A DNA stretch of 64,000 bases from Escallonia rubra (taxonomy: Eukaryota; Streptophyta; Magnoliopsida; Escalloniales; Escalloniaceae). Below are positions 12,067 to 22,276 of this stretch, piece after piece. A program made the translations under genes and the position numbers. The notes below the pieces were generated by a model. That model was given only the letters and a program-made list of their open reading frames with translations, was not told the DNA's origin and searched no databases. Each line of letters opens with the position of its first letter. The first letter of the stretch is position 1. The DNA is taken from assembly GCA_033065855.1 (NCBI GenBank), contig JAVXUO010001009.1, forward strand, positions 31,719 through 95,718, in the 5' to 3' direction.

Positions 12067-13077
12067 TTAAAAACTATTGCCATAGGTAAAAATCCCAAAA
12101 CCCATTCCATGAGACAATATTTTCTGTCTTTTTTTCAATCTCCACTCTCCAAATTATTCGGTTACTTCTACTGTGTTAGGTGTTGCTCTTTCCTATGAAT
12201 TAAAAAAGAGTATTTAAGTAAAAGGTATACAATGTAGCAGATGATTGAAACTAGATAAATAAACAAAAAATAAGTATCTTACTTGTCCGTTCTAAATGGA
12301 TGTACTAATATGGTTTGTTTGGTCGTACAGTATGGAGGGATCTTCGGGTCTGGGGTTGAACACCATTTTTGTGACTGAAATTATGCAAAAACATCAAGTT
12401 CCAAAATTTCTAGCAAACGTTGGCAATTCTAGCTTTGTCAACGCTAGCACATATGTAATATATCATCTATATATACATGCACATCTATTCATACATTACA
12501 TATCATAAAAATCATGCGCAATACTTGCAAACTCGATATTATACACAAATAAAGCATTGGCTTGTGAACTTACGTGATTAATTGGACGATTAAAGGAATT
12601 CTTTGGAAGGATCAAAGGCTTAAGACACACAAATTGCAGATCTACTTGCTAGCACCGCTGGGAAGATAATGAAGAAGAAGAAGACTTACGAGACAAGGGT
12701 TTTTCCGTGTGTGTGTGTGTGTGTGTCATCCGCAACATTATATAGCGGACATGTAAATTTGGATAAAGACAAACTGCCTCTTCATTCACTACATTATCTA
12801 ACGGACGGGTACTCATTGTCTGCCAGATAATGTAGGGGACGTAGAGAGGACATAACATGTCAAATCAAAAGTCGTCCGCTACATTATGTAGCGGACCGGC
12901 ACTATTCCATAAAAAGGATGGGATCTAGGGGTATTTTGGTTAAAGTGACCGTCCGCTACACTATGTAGCGGACGGCTAGTATCTGGGTCGTCCGTCCTTT
13001 AAGGATAGACGGCCAGATCACGTGGGCAACTTATCTAAAGTTGCTCGCCCGGTCAACGGATCAGCTCTCAAGAAGTC

Positions 13078-15257
13078 CTTAGCAGCAATTACTGGCCGTC
13101 ACATCACGGGTAACCTTAAGATATACCCTACATCTTTTAAGGTTATTGTCATCTCTCCAAGAGGTAAATGAAACGTATTTGTTTCACTTCTCCACCGTTC
13201 AACAAAGAACCTGTTAAGTTCCGCTCAAGTTGCTGAAAGATATCCCATAAGTAAAAATTCCAAAACCCATTCCACGCAACAATTTTTCTGGGTTTTGTTA
13301 AATCCCCAATTTCTGAATTGTTCCGTTACCTCTACTATGATAAGTGGTGCTCTTTCCTACGAATTAACAAAGACTATTTAAGCAAAACAAAAGGTATACA
13401 ATGTTCGTGAGAGTAAAAAAATAAACAAAAAATAAGTATCTTACTTGTCCATTCCAGATGAATGTACTTATATGGTTTGATTAGTCTTATAATACGGAGG
13501 GATTTTCTGGTTCAAGGTTAAAGGCCATTTTTTATGACTGAAATTATAGAAAAACGTCAAGTTTGGAAGTTTCTATCAAACGCTGGCAAATTGCCAACGC
13601 TAGCACATGCATAATACGTCATCTACATATGATTTGCATACATACATACACATTATTTACAAATTGCCAATGCTAGCACATACATAATACATAATCAAAA
13701 GCATGCGCAATACTCACAAACTCTAGATTATACACAAATAAAGTATTAGTTTGTGAATTTACGTGATTAATCAGACGATCTAAGGACTTCTTGGGAAGAA
13801 ATTGCACAAATCAACTTGCCAACGCCGCTGGGAAGATAGGGAAGAAGAAAGAAGGGAGAAGACTCTCGAAATTAGGGGTTTGTCGTATATATATAGGTCG
13901 TCCGCTACATTATGTAGCGAACGGTGTGGATAAGGATAAAGTAACTGCCCGTCCACCACACTGTGTATAGGGATGGCAATGGGGCGGGTTGGATGCGGGT
14001 TTCATTATATTCGCACCCGCCCCGCCCCGCCATGGGGTTTGGAAATGATGATACCATCCCTGATCCTATGGGCTTTCAGGTAATCCGACCCCGATCTGAT
14101 CCGCCCCGCAATTCCATTATAGATCACTGCAATCACCGTCCCTAGGCCGACAATACCCTTTGGCTCAACACATAGTACAACAACAGCATCGCCCGGTCTA
14201 CTGTCGTTAGAATCTGATTTTCGACAGAATGCCTCCTGGGCATCTACAAGGCCATGAAAGTATGCCATACGCATCCTATTGCAACTGCACGCAGAAGAAG
14301 AAAGCTCAATCGCGTTATGCCCAATCCAAAGGAAAAGAGAAGAGGTAATGGAATTTACATAAAGGAAAGAAAGAATTAAACATTAGACTATACTAAGGCA
14401 TATCAACCAGTCCAAAGTAACTAACTATTCTGATCTATATAATCATAATTTAAATGAATTATAGGGTTTTGGACCTTTTGTTGGAAGAACATGGAAACGA
14501 CGCCTTGTGTGCACAGCATCTCTAGTGGACGGAAGTTAGGTGGATGCATGTACCGGAGCAAAGCAATGGATCTTTTGTTAAATTGCACACAGAAATGGGA
14601 GAGAGAAAGATAATACAGTAGCCAATGACGTAAATGGGGTTGCGGCGACTAATGGAGAAAAAGAGAAAATAGGGAGAAAGAAGAAAGGTTAGGGTTTGAG
14701 TTTATATACAAGAAGAGATGGATGGTGGAGATTAAATCTTGACTAGGAGTTAATGTGCAACGGGTCGGGTCGGGTCGGATAGCGGGGCGGATACACTTGA
14801 AACCATACCCGCCCGTATCCGCTACGGGGTTATGAAAAACAAACCCACCCCATGACCCGGTCGTAGTAAGAAAAGTCCGCTCCTAAAGGACCGGGGCGGG
14901 GTGGTTTTCCACCAGCTGCGGGTTCAATTGCCATCCCTAACTGTGTAACGGACGGACAAGGGGACAGATGTGACATGTTGTCAGCCAAAAGTCGTCTGCA
15001 AAGTCGTCCGCTACACAATGTGGCGGACGACTTTTTGATTGACATGTTGTCAGGGTCAAAAATCCATCTGTTACACAGTGTAGCGAACAAGCAGGCGGGG
15101 GTATTTTGGTCAAAAGGACCATGTCCGCCACACAGTATGGCATACGATTTTTTTTATTTAAAAAAAAGGAGTCTGGGCCATCCATCCTTTAAGGATAGAC
15201 GATCAGATCGTGCGGGCAACTTAACCAAGTTTCTCGCGCGGTCAATGAATCAACTCT

Positions 15258-15258
<1 letters not shown>
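13078..15258. mobile_element. MULE-like element C: second PMD-region copy and right TIR, split by a hAT
   Basis: From about 13078 the sequence parallels 11880-12720: the same PMD exon 5' part (GTCACATCACGGGTAACC), the same intron and upstream exon, and the same leader with GGGAAGAT...GAAGAAG, followed by palindromes at 13900, about 13951 (split) and 15006. The end near CAATGAATCAACTC resembles the other MULE termini and lies against a (TA)n tract. The left part of the element is absent, because it starts inside the PMD exon right after the end of element B. The hAT element at 13968-14939 splits one palindrome. Confidence 0.7.
13968..14939. mobile_element. Non-autonomous hAT element
   Basis: Terminal inverted repeats TAGGGATGGCAAT and ATTGCCATCCCTA bound a 972-bp element flanked by a perfect 8-bp target duplication, ACTGTGTA, at 13960-13967 and 14940-14947. 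Subterminal GGGGCGGGTT, GGGTCGGGTCGG and GCCCCGCC blocks are typical of this plant hAT group. There is no transposase; open frames inside are short and unconvincing. Confidence 0.95.
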
Positions 15259-15285
<27 letters not shown>

Positions 15286-15288
<3 letters not shown>

Positions 15289-16701
15289 AGCTGATTCGTT
15301 GAGAGCGCGGGCAAAATGAGTTAAGTTGCTAGCGCAATCTGGCCGTCCACACGCGATCTGTGGACAGTCCAGATATTTTTTTTGCATTTTTTTTAATCTG
15401 TCCGCTACATTATGTAGCGGACGATATTTTTGACGAATATACCCCTCAATCGAAAACTGTGTGTCCGCTACATTATGTAGCGGAAAATATTTTTTACGAA
15501 TATACCCCTCAATCTCCGAGTGTCTTTTCTAAAATATGGTCCGCTACATAATGTAGCGGACCATATTTTAGAAAAAACAGGCAGTCTGCCAGTGCCAACC
15601 CCATGTCAATTCTCACACACTCTCTCTCTCTCTCTTTAGAGAAAAAAACCCATCTCTTTTTCATCTCTCTCTATCTCTCTCCCCTCTCTGAACTACATGT
15701 TCTTCTTCTTCGCCTCCCTAGCCCCCATAGCCAACATCATCGCTAGCACCTTTAGAGAGAGAGTGACAAGGTTCACCACAGCAGCCTCGACATTGCAACA
15801 GTAGCCTCGACGCCGCCGTAGCCTCAGCATATTGGGCACCGCTGCGTCTTTATTCATTAAATTTTTCTCCAGATTTTGTTCTATTTTGATTGGACTTAGA
15901 GATTCACGAATGGTCAGATTCATGATTTCACTTGCGTCGAGGTTTGGGGGTGGCAAAGGTCACATGGTGGTTGGGGGATACGGAGGTTCGGATGGTGGTG
16001 GTGATGGGTTCAGCGGCGGTGGCAGAGTGGTGGTGGTTGTGGGTAATGGAGACACTACCTGGGATGAATCGGCCGTGAATCATTGTTGGTTTCTTGATGA
16101 TTTTGGTGCAGTAGCTTTGATTCCGTCCGCCACCACAATAACAGAGATGGGAGTGGCGCTACTGCCACCTCCCCCACAATAAAACTGCTTATAGTACTCG
16201 GCGATGACATTGACGATGATGAGCACTCAGCGGGTAGGAGTGGACGATGACGATGATGTTCACTCGGCGATGCTGCCGGTGAAGTTGCTCGTGGGTGTGG
16301 TCTAAGGTTTTGAACAGAGAGAGAGTCAGAAAAAGAGAGAGAGAGAGAGAGAAAGAGTCAGAAAAAGAAAGAGAGAGAAAGAAAGAGTCAGAAAAAAATG
16401 GTCAGAGAAGGAGAGAGAAAAAGTCAGAAAAAGTATTGCCTCTGTCCGCTACATAATGTAGCGGACATAGCTGGAGAGAGAAAAAAGTCAAAAAAAAGTA
16501 TTGCCTCTATCCGCTACATAATGTAGCGGACAGAGCTGGAGGGGTATATTCGTCAAAAATATCGTCCACTACATAATGTAGCGGACAGATTTTAAAAAAA
16601 AATGCAAAAAGTGATCTGGACCGTCCACAGATCGCGTGTGGACGGCCAGATCGCGCTAGCAACTTAACTCATTTTGCCCGCGCTCTCAACGAATCAGCTC
16701 C

Positions 16702-16702
<1 letters not shown>
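15286..16702. mobile_element. MULE-like non-autonomous element D with complete TIRs
   Basis: The termini GGGAGCTGATTCGTTGAGAG and its exact inverse bound 1417 bp. The TIRs continue for about 200 bp each with the GTCCACA...TGTGGAC stem and palindromes at 15400, 15463 and 15539 on the left and 16444, 16509 and 16564 on the right. Flanks are (TA)n on both sides; the 9-bp neighbours ATATATATA and ACATATATA differ at one base, consistent with a MULE target duplication inside a TA repeat. The interior has TC/GA-rich stretches and a GGT-rich low-complexity open frame (15832-16182) that I do not regard as a gene. Confidence 0.88.
15525..15575. repeat. 51-bp perfect palindrome
   Basis: A 25-bp arm starting TTTTCTAAAATATGG is followed by one central A and its exact reverse complement. 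The inner 23 bp are the family palindrome; the outer 14 bp on each side are extra matched sequence. It could form a long hairpin in RNA or single-stranded DNA. Confidence 0.95.
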
Positions 16703-16734
<32 letters not shown>

Positions 16735-16738
<4 letters not shown>

Positions 16739-16859
16739 ATTAGGATAATATTATTACTTTATAGGAAATGAACAAGTTTAAATTATTTAGTAATGTTACT
16801 TTGACGCTTACTGTTTGAACGTCCTTTTATAAATAATGTGAAGTAGATTACATTTCTAC
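16735..16859 (+). repeat. Direct repeat flanking the transposon island, copy 2
   Basis: Near-identical to 1579-1704. It begins at AAGGATTAGG, immediately after a (TA)n tract, and continues into DNA not present at copy 1, which is probably the original 3' flank of the RPA1-like locus. Confidence 0.85.
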
Positions 16860-17642
16860 GTTCAAAGCATGTGACGTGTATGTGTGAGTGTGTTTGTTGG
16901 GTGGCGTGGGGTTGGGGGGGGGGGGGGGGGGGTGTTGGTGTTGTAGATAGAATTTATTAAGATTGATCACTTCTTTTTTCCTGTCGGTGATCATCACATT
17001 TGTTTTTCATATTCTTGAAACGTGAAAGAGGGACTATGTTATACTGCATTAAATTAAGATTCCTTTGACTCTAGATTCCAGAATTTAGGACCACCTTAAC
17101 AAAAATTACCTCAAATGGTATTTTATTCTATTTATTTTTGGAATTTGTGTCACTTTCCATGCCCAACCACTTGACCCCAAACTCAATGGAAGAGACATAA
17201 CAGTTGAAAATCTCAATTTTTCACAAACAGATGGTTTGGCCTTTAAGTGTTCAGTTTGTTTATAATCTAGGCTAGTAGTTGATCCCTTGGTCATTGATTA
17301 ATTTTTGGTACTAAATCTAGCCCATGACATCAACACACTTTCAAAGTCAAGAAGTCCTTACTTAAATTAAAACACATATGTTGTGAATTAATTTTTTAGG
17401 GGTCCTCGATTATGTAAGATTGTTGGACCGATGGGAACCAACGTTATAAGACTCCGGACAAAGAGGAGTTGAAAATAGTTATATACTAACATATTGACGG
17501 TCCCTTATGTTCTTCTTCATTGGTCCATAAACATCTAAAGATTTTGTCCCATCGTATGTTACTAAACAATTTTGCAACAACATTGTAGCAAAGTTTTCTT
17601 TGTAATGTAAAAACGTTGTTTTTCTTTCAATTTGTTTCTGAG
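16860..17642. other. Intergenic DNA, no gene seen
   Basis: AT-rich sequence with a homopolymer G run at about 16914-16932. A 62-codon reverse open frame at 17106-17294 has no recognisable features. Confidence 0.5.
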
Positions 17643-17958
17643 ATTATGAAACAGCACAACTTTTTTTTTTACCCTTAAATGTCATGGGTTCGGAAACTAA
17701 AAACTGACTCTCCCCAAATGTTAGGCATTTTTTTTGTTTTTTGAAAAGGTTAAGAACCCTACCATTAATATGAAAGATAGTACTCGAAGTTAGGCACATC
17801 TTTTAAGCCAAGTGTTCGGGGAGAATTTTTTATTGAATTATAAATACTATTTGGTCATGTAATTATTGTTACTTGAAACTAGGTCATTTCGAGGTGCTTG
17901 CCTTTAGCTGTCAACTTATCTCAAGCGATTCAGGGTGATGTTTGCTAAAGAAAGTTTT

Positions 17959-17989
<31 letters not shown>

Positions 17990-18766
17990 AAAATGTAGCA
18001 CATTATGAGGTATTTTTTTTTTCTTTTTTGTCTGAAAAACAGTATGAAAAAATATATCGACCCTATTTCATCTCGGTGCCGATAAATTTTGGCATGGGAT
18101 TGGCTCGGTATTGATATTTATGTAGTAATGTCAGCGTACATACGTTTCCGTGAACTATATGACATCCAAACAATTTTCGGATACATTGGAATTGCGACTT
18201 TGCACACCCTCATCTAATTAAGGAGAAATATTGTTTGAAGAAAGACATCTATATGTGCCTTGAGGTTGGGACAATAAACTACATAAAGGATATTCAAGCT
18301 CATGATAAAGGATTTGGATCCTCCGGAGTCAAGGACTGACCTTGGCAATGGAGTTTGTCAATTTTGAGGCTGATTTCAAAATCTAACGTGAGAGATTGAA
18401 AGAGCAGGAATAAGCAAATGATGAGTCCACCCATTTTCATGACAATATAATTGAAACTACATCAATTCAAAAGCCTGCCTTTTGTCTGCCATACATATCT
18501 CAGGCTTCTCATAAATTCATCATTACAATTGATGAAGGGTTTGACAAGAAAGTCCAGATACCCCTTGTGGTTCTTCCTTTCCCTTTGTAAAACAACATGA
18601 AAAGTTATGCTGGCCAATACCGTCTTGTGCATGCTTGCTAAGATGTCAAAGCATTTTGTCAAACTTGTGTACAGCTCCAGAATCAGGTGATGGAACCATT
18701 TCAAGGAAGACTTCACCTTGGTGAAAGTCGAACATGTTTAGAAAATATAACTAGTCTTTCTATACT

Positions 18767-18950
18767 GGGAGCTGATTCATTACTCGCGCTGGCAACTTAA
18801 ATAAGTTGTCCGCGCGATCTGACCGTTCACGCGCGAGATGTGGACGATCTAGATCTATTTTTTGTGCTTTTTTTTCGTCGTCCGCTACATAATATAGCGG
18901 ACGGTACTTTTGACAACAATATTGTCCGCTACATAATGTAGCGGTTTGCA
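18767..18950 (+). mobile_element. Solo MULE TIR (in tandem copy 1)
   Basis: Starts GGGAGCTGATTCATTACTCG and continues with the same stem and two palindromes (18880 complete, 18924 truncated at its right arm) as elements A-D. No opposing TIR is found, so the element is truncated. Confidence 0.85.
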
Positions 18951-19119
18951 AAAACAATTTGAGAGACTTTAAATAATTATGACAGGCAAACCTAGGGTTT
19001 ATTTGGCAATTAATCCTTCCGTTTAAGTTTAGCACCAATATTACATAATATCACAAGAAAATATGCTTACGGTTTGTTATTTTCCTTATTTCCTTTTAGG
19101 CATAACTTATCTTGGAGTT

Positions 19120-19256
19120 TTTTTTTTTCCTCCTCGCTTTTTTTTTTTTGGAATAGTCAGAATTACAATTTAGATGGCCCGTTGGTATGGGAATTTAAAC
19201 CCGAGAACTTCAGGTTATTTCTCAAGGCTCTTTACCACTCTACCACCGCTTGAGGT
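19120..19256 (-). mobile_element. tRNA-derived SINE (in tandem copy 1)
   Basis: The minus strand shows a tRNA-like head AGCGGTGGTAGAGTGGTAAA (box A-like) and TCTCGGGTTTAAATTCCC (box B-like), then an A-rich tail (T-run on +). It is flanked by a perfect 13-bp target duplication TTATCTTGGAGTT at 19107-19119 and 19257-19269. Confidence 0.88.
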
Positions 19257-20953
19257 TTATCTTGGAGTTGTTGATAAGTCTCTTTCTAAACCCCACACAC
19301 ACACACACACAACTAGATTAATGAGACTTTAATTCATATAGTGACAGGCTAGTACGGAAATTGGTTAAAAAAAAAAGGGTCAGTAAATTGAACTCTACAA
19401 TTGGACTTGGCTTGGCATGTATTGCAAAAAATTACACTTGAGAGCTTCAAACCCCCTTTTTTGTTAAACCGGCCGGTTGGAAAATTTCAAAGCATGTGCA
19501 CTTGATTAATTTCCGTATAGCAACTTGTCGTAGGCAGGCTTGTGTTGACCCCCCTGATCGCAGATCCAGGACCCCGCCGCACATGCACTACCACTCGTCC
19601 TCGCTGATAACATTTGCCAGGCCAGCAATGCAATGACATGCAGGCTCAACAGAGACTCTGGGTTGGTCGTATTAAACGCACAAACGGTCTTGAGTCAAAA
19701 GCCACCCCGAGTGACAGGAAAAAGTTTTCAATCCCTCGGAAGTTTCTTCATTTTCTCTTCATTTCAAAGAATGAATCCATAACGAAGACCCAGCTCCTCA
19801 TTGGCTGTCGCAGGTAGCTAAGAGGAGACAATGACAACAAAATTAAAATTATGAAACAGCACAACTTTTTTTTTGTAGCCTTAAATGTCATGGGTTCGGA
19901 TGCTAAAAACTGACTCTCCCCAAATGTTAGGCATTTTTTTTGTTTTTTGAAAAGGTTAAGAACCCTACCATTAATATGAAAGATAGTACTCGAAGTTAGG
20001 CACATCTTTTAAGCCAAGTGTTCGGGGAGAATTTTTTATTGAATTTTAAATACTATTTGGTCATGTAATTATTGTTACTTGAAACTAGGTCATTTCGAGG
20101 TGCTTGCCTTTAGCTGTCAACTTATCTCAAGCGATTCAGGGTGATGTTTGCTAAAGAAAGTTTACAACAACAACAAAAAAAGTGTAGCACATTATGAGGT
20201 ATTTTTTTTTCTTTTTTGTCTGAAAGCAGTATGAAAAAGTATATCGACCCTATTTCATCTCGGTGCCGATAAATTTTGGTATGGGATTGGCTCAGTATTG
20301 ATATTTATGTAGTAATGTCAGCGTACATACGTTTTCGTGAACTATATGACATCCAAACAATTTTCGGATGCATTGGAATTGCGACTTTGCACACCCTCAT
20401 CTAATTAAGGAGAAATATTGTTTGATGAAAGACATCTATATGTGCCTTGAGGTTGGGACAATAAACTACATAAAGGATATTCAAGCTCATGATAAAGGAT
20501 TTGGATCCTCCGGAGTCAAGGACTGACCTTGGCAATGGAGTTTGTCAATTTTGAGGCTGATTTCAAAATCTAACGTGAGAGATTGAAAGAGCAGGAATAA
20601 GCAAATGATGAGTCCACCCATTTTCATGACAATATAATTGAAACTACATCAATTCAAAAGCCTGCCTTTTGTCTGCCATACATATCTCAGGCTTCTCATA
20701 AATTCATCATTACAATTGATGAAGGGTTTGACAAGAAAGTCCAGATACCCCTTGTGGTTCTTCCTTTCCCTTTGTAAAACAACATGAAAAGTTATGCTGG
20801 CCAATACCGTCTTGTGCATGCTTGCTAAGATGTCAAAGCATTTTGTCAAACTTGTGTACAGCTCCAGAATCAGGTGATGGAACCATTTCAAGGAAGACTT
20901 CACCTTGGTGAAAGTCGAACATGTTTAGAAAATATAACTAGTCTTTCTATACT

Positions 20954-21135
20954 GGGAGTTGATTCATTACTCGCGCTGGCAACTTAAATAAGTTGTCCGC
21001 GCGATCTGACCGTTCACGCGCGAGATGTGGACGATCTAGATCTATTTTTTGTGCTTTTTTTTCGTCGTCCGCTACATTATGTAGCGGACGGTACTTTTGA
21101 CAAAAATACCGTCCGCTACATAATGTAGCGGTTTG
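20954..21135 (+). mobile_element. Solo MULE TIR (in tandem copy 2)
   Basis: Duplicate of 18767-18950, with palindromes at 21067 and 21111. Confidence 0.85.
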
Positions 21136-21306
21136 CAAAAACAATTTGAGAGACTTTAAATAATTATGACAGGCAAACCTAGGGTTTATTTGGCAATTAA
21201 TCCTTCCGTTTAAGTTTAGCACCAATATTACATAATATCACAAGAAAATATGCTTACGGTTTGTTATTTTCCTTATTTCCTTTTAGGCATAACTTATCTT
21301 GGAGTT

Positions 21307-21441
21307 TTTTTTTTTCCTCCTCGCGTTTTTTTTTGGAATAGTCAAAATTACAATTTAGATGGCCCGTTAGTATGGGAATTTAAACCCGAGAACTTCAGGT
21401 TATTTCTCAAGGCTCTTTACCACTCTACCACCGCTTGAGGT
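21307..21441 (-). mobile_element. tRNA-derived SINE (in tandem copy 2)
   Basis: Duplicate of the SINE at 19120-19256, with the same 13-bp flanking duplication (21294-21306 and 21442-21454). Confidence 0.88.
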
Positions 21442-22276
21442 TTATCTTGGAGTTGTTGATAAGTCTCTTTCTAAACCCCACACACACACACAACTAGATT
21501 AATGAGACTTTAATTCATATAGTGACAGGCTAGTACGGAAATTGGTTAAAAAAAAAGGGTCAGTAAATAGAACTCTACAATTGGACTTGGCTTGGCATGT
21601 ATTGCAAAAAATTACACTTGAGAGCTTCAAACCCCCTTTTTTGTTAAACCGGCCGGTTGGAAAATTTCAAAGCATGTGCACTTGATTAATTTCCGTATAG
21701 CAACTTGTCGTAGGCAGGCTTGTGTTGACCCCCCTGATCGCAGATCCAGGACCCCGCCGCACATGCACTACCACTCGTCCTCGCTGATAACATTTGCCAG
21801 GCCAGCAATGCAATGACATGCAGGCTCAACAGAGACTCTGGGTTGGTCGTATTAAACGCACAAACGGTCTTGAGTCAAAAGCCACCCCGAGTGACAGGAA
21901 AAAGTTTTCAATCCCTCGGAAGTTTCTTCATTTTCTCTTCATTTCAAAGAATGAATCCATAACGAAGACCCAGCTCCTCATTGGCTGTCGCAGGTAGCTA
22001 AGAGGAGACAATGACAACAAAATTAAAATTAGCGTTCTTAGTACTGTCCAAGGAGCAAATGGTATTACTAAAATGACTAATGATGCATCAGATTTGTGAG
22101 TCCGGTATAACCATCCATGAATTTGCAGAACATCGGTGCTTTTGCGTAGTTACTTCATTCGATTGTTTGAAAGTATTTTCATCCAATGGAACTTGTAGAC
22201 TAAATTTTAGCAGATTCATTAGCTACTAATCGAATCACGGTCAACAAAATAGAATATATGAATTGTCGTGTAAAGT

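Larger units (their letters stand above)
3735..13068. mobile_element. Large MULE-like element B carrying transposase and plant-mobile-domain gene
   Basis: The left arm (about 3735-4060) and right arm (about 12720-13068) are inverted relatives: both contain GTCGTCCGTCC(TTT)-type and CCAGATC-type blocks and several palindromes (3828 and 3965; 12874 and 12951). The interior has a FAR1/MULE transposase relic (+, 4343-6335) and a PMD gene relic (-, 10807-12066), transcribed towards each other. A GC-rich LTR-like repeat (about 6600-9210) has inserted between them. The right end abuts a second copy of the PMD region (element C). No matching 9-bp target duplication was found, in line with the fused or truncated left end. 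Confidence 0.75.
17643..19847 (+). repeat. 2.2-kb tandem duplication, copy 1
   Basis: 2205 bp repeated directly at 19848-22027 with very few differences, mostly homopolymer and microsatellite length (for example (CAA)n near 17960 is longer in copy 1). The junctions share ATTA. Each copy includes one MULE TIR, a SINE and two short open frames of unknown meaning (84 codons, minus, 18462-18716; 67 codons, plus, 19614-19817) that are identical between copies simply because the duplication is recent. Confidence 0.97.
19848..22027 (+). repeat. 2.2-kb tandem duplication, copy 2
   Basis: Direct copy of 17643-19847. The internal (CAA)n tract is shorter here. The main palindrome at 21067 has a different centre from its counterpart at 18880 (ATTATG instead of ATAATA), one of the few substitution differences. 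Confidence 0.97.

Noticed and set aside
15832..16182. 116-codon Gly/Val-rich frame in element D
   Set aside because: Low-complexity GGT repeats inside a non-autonomous element; no domain.
18462..18716. 84-codon reverse frame conserved in both 2.2-kb copies
   Set aside because: Conservation only reflects recent duplication of the whole segment; no motif recognised. It could be a small captured gene piece, but I cannot support it.
19120..19256. Functional tRNA gene suggested by box A and box B motifs
   Set aside because: The sequence does not fold into a full cloverleaf, ends in an A-rich tail and has 13-bp target duplications, so it is a SINE.
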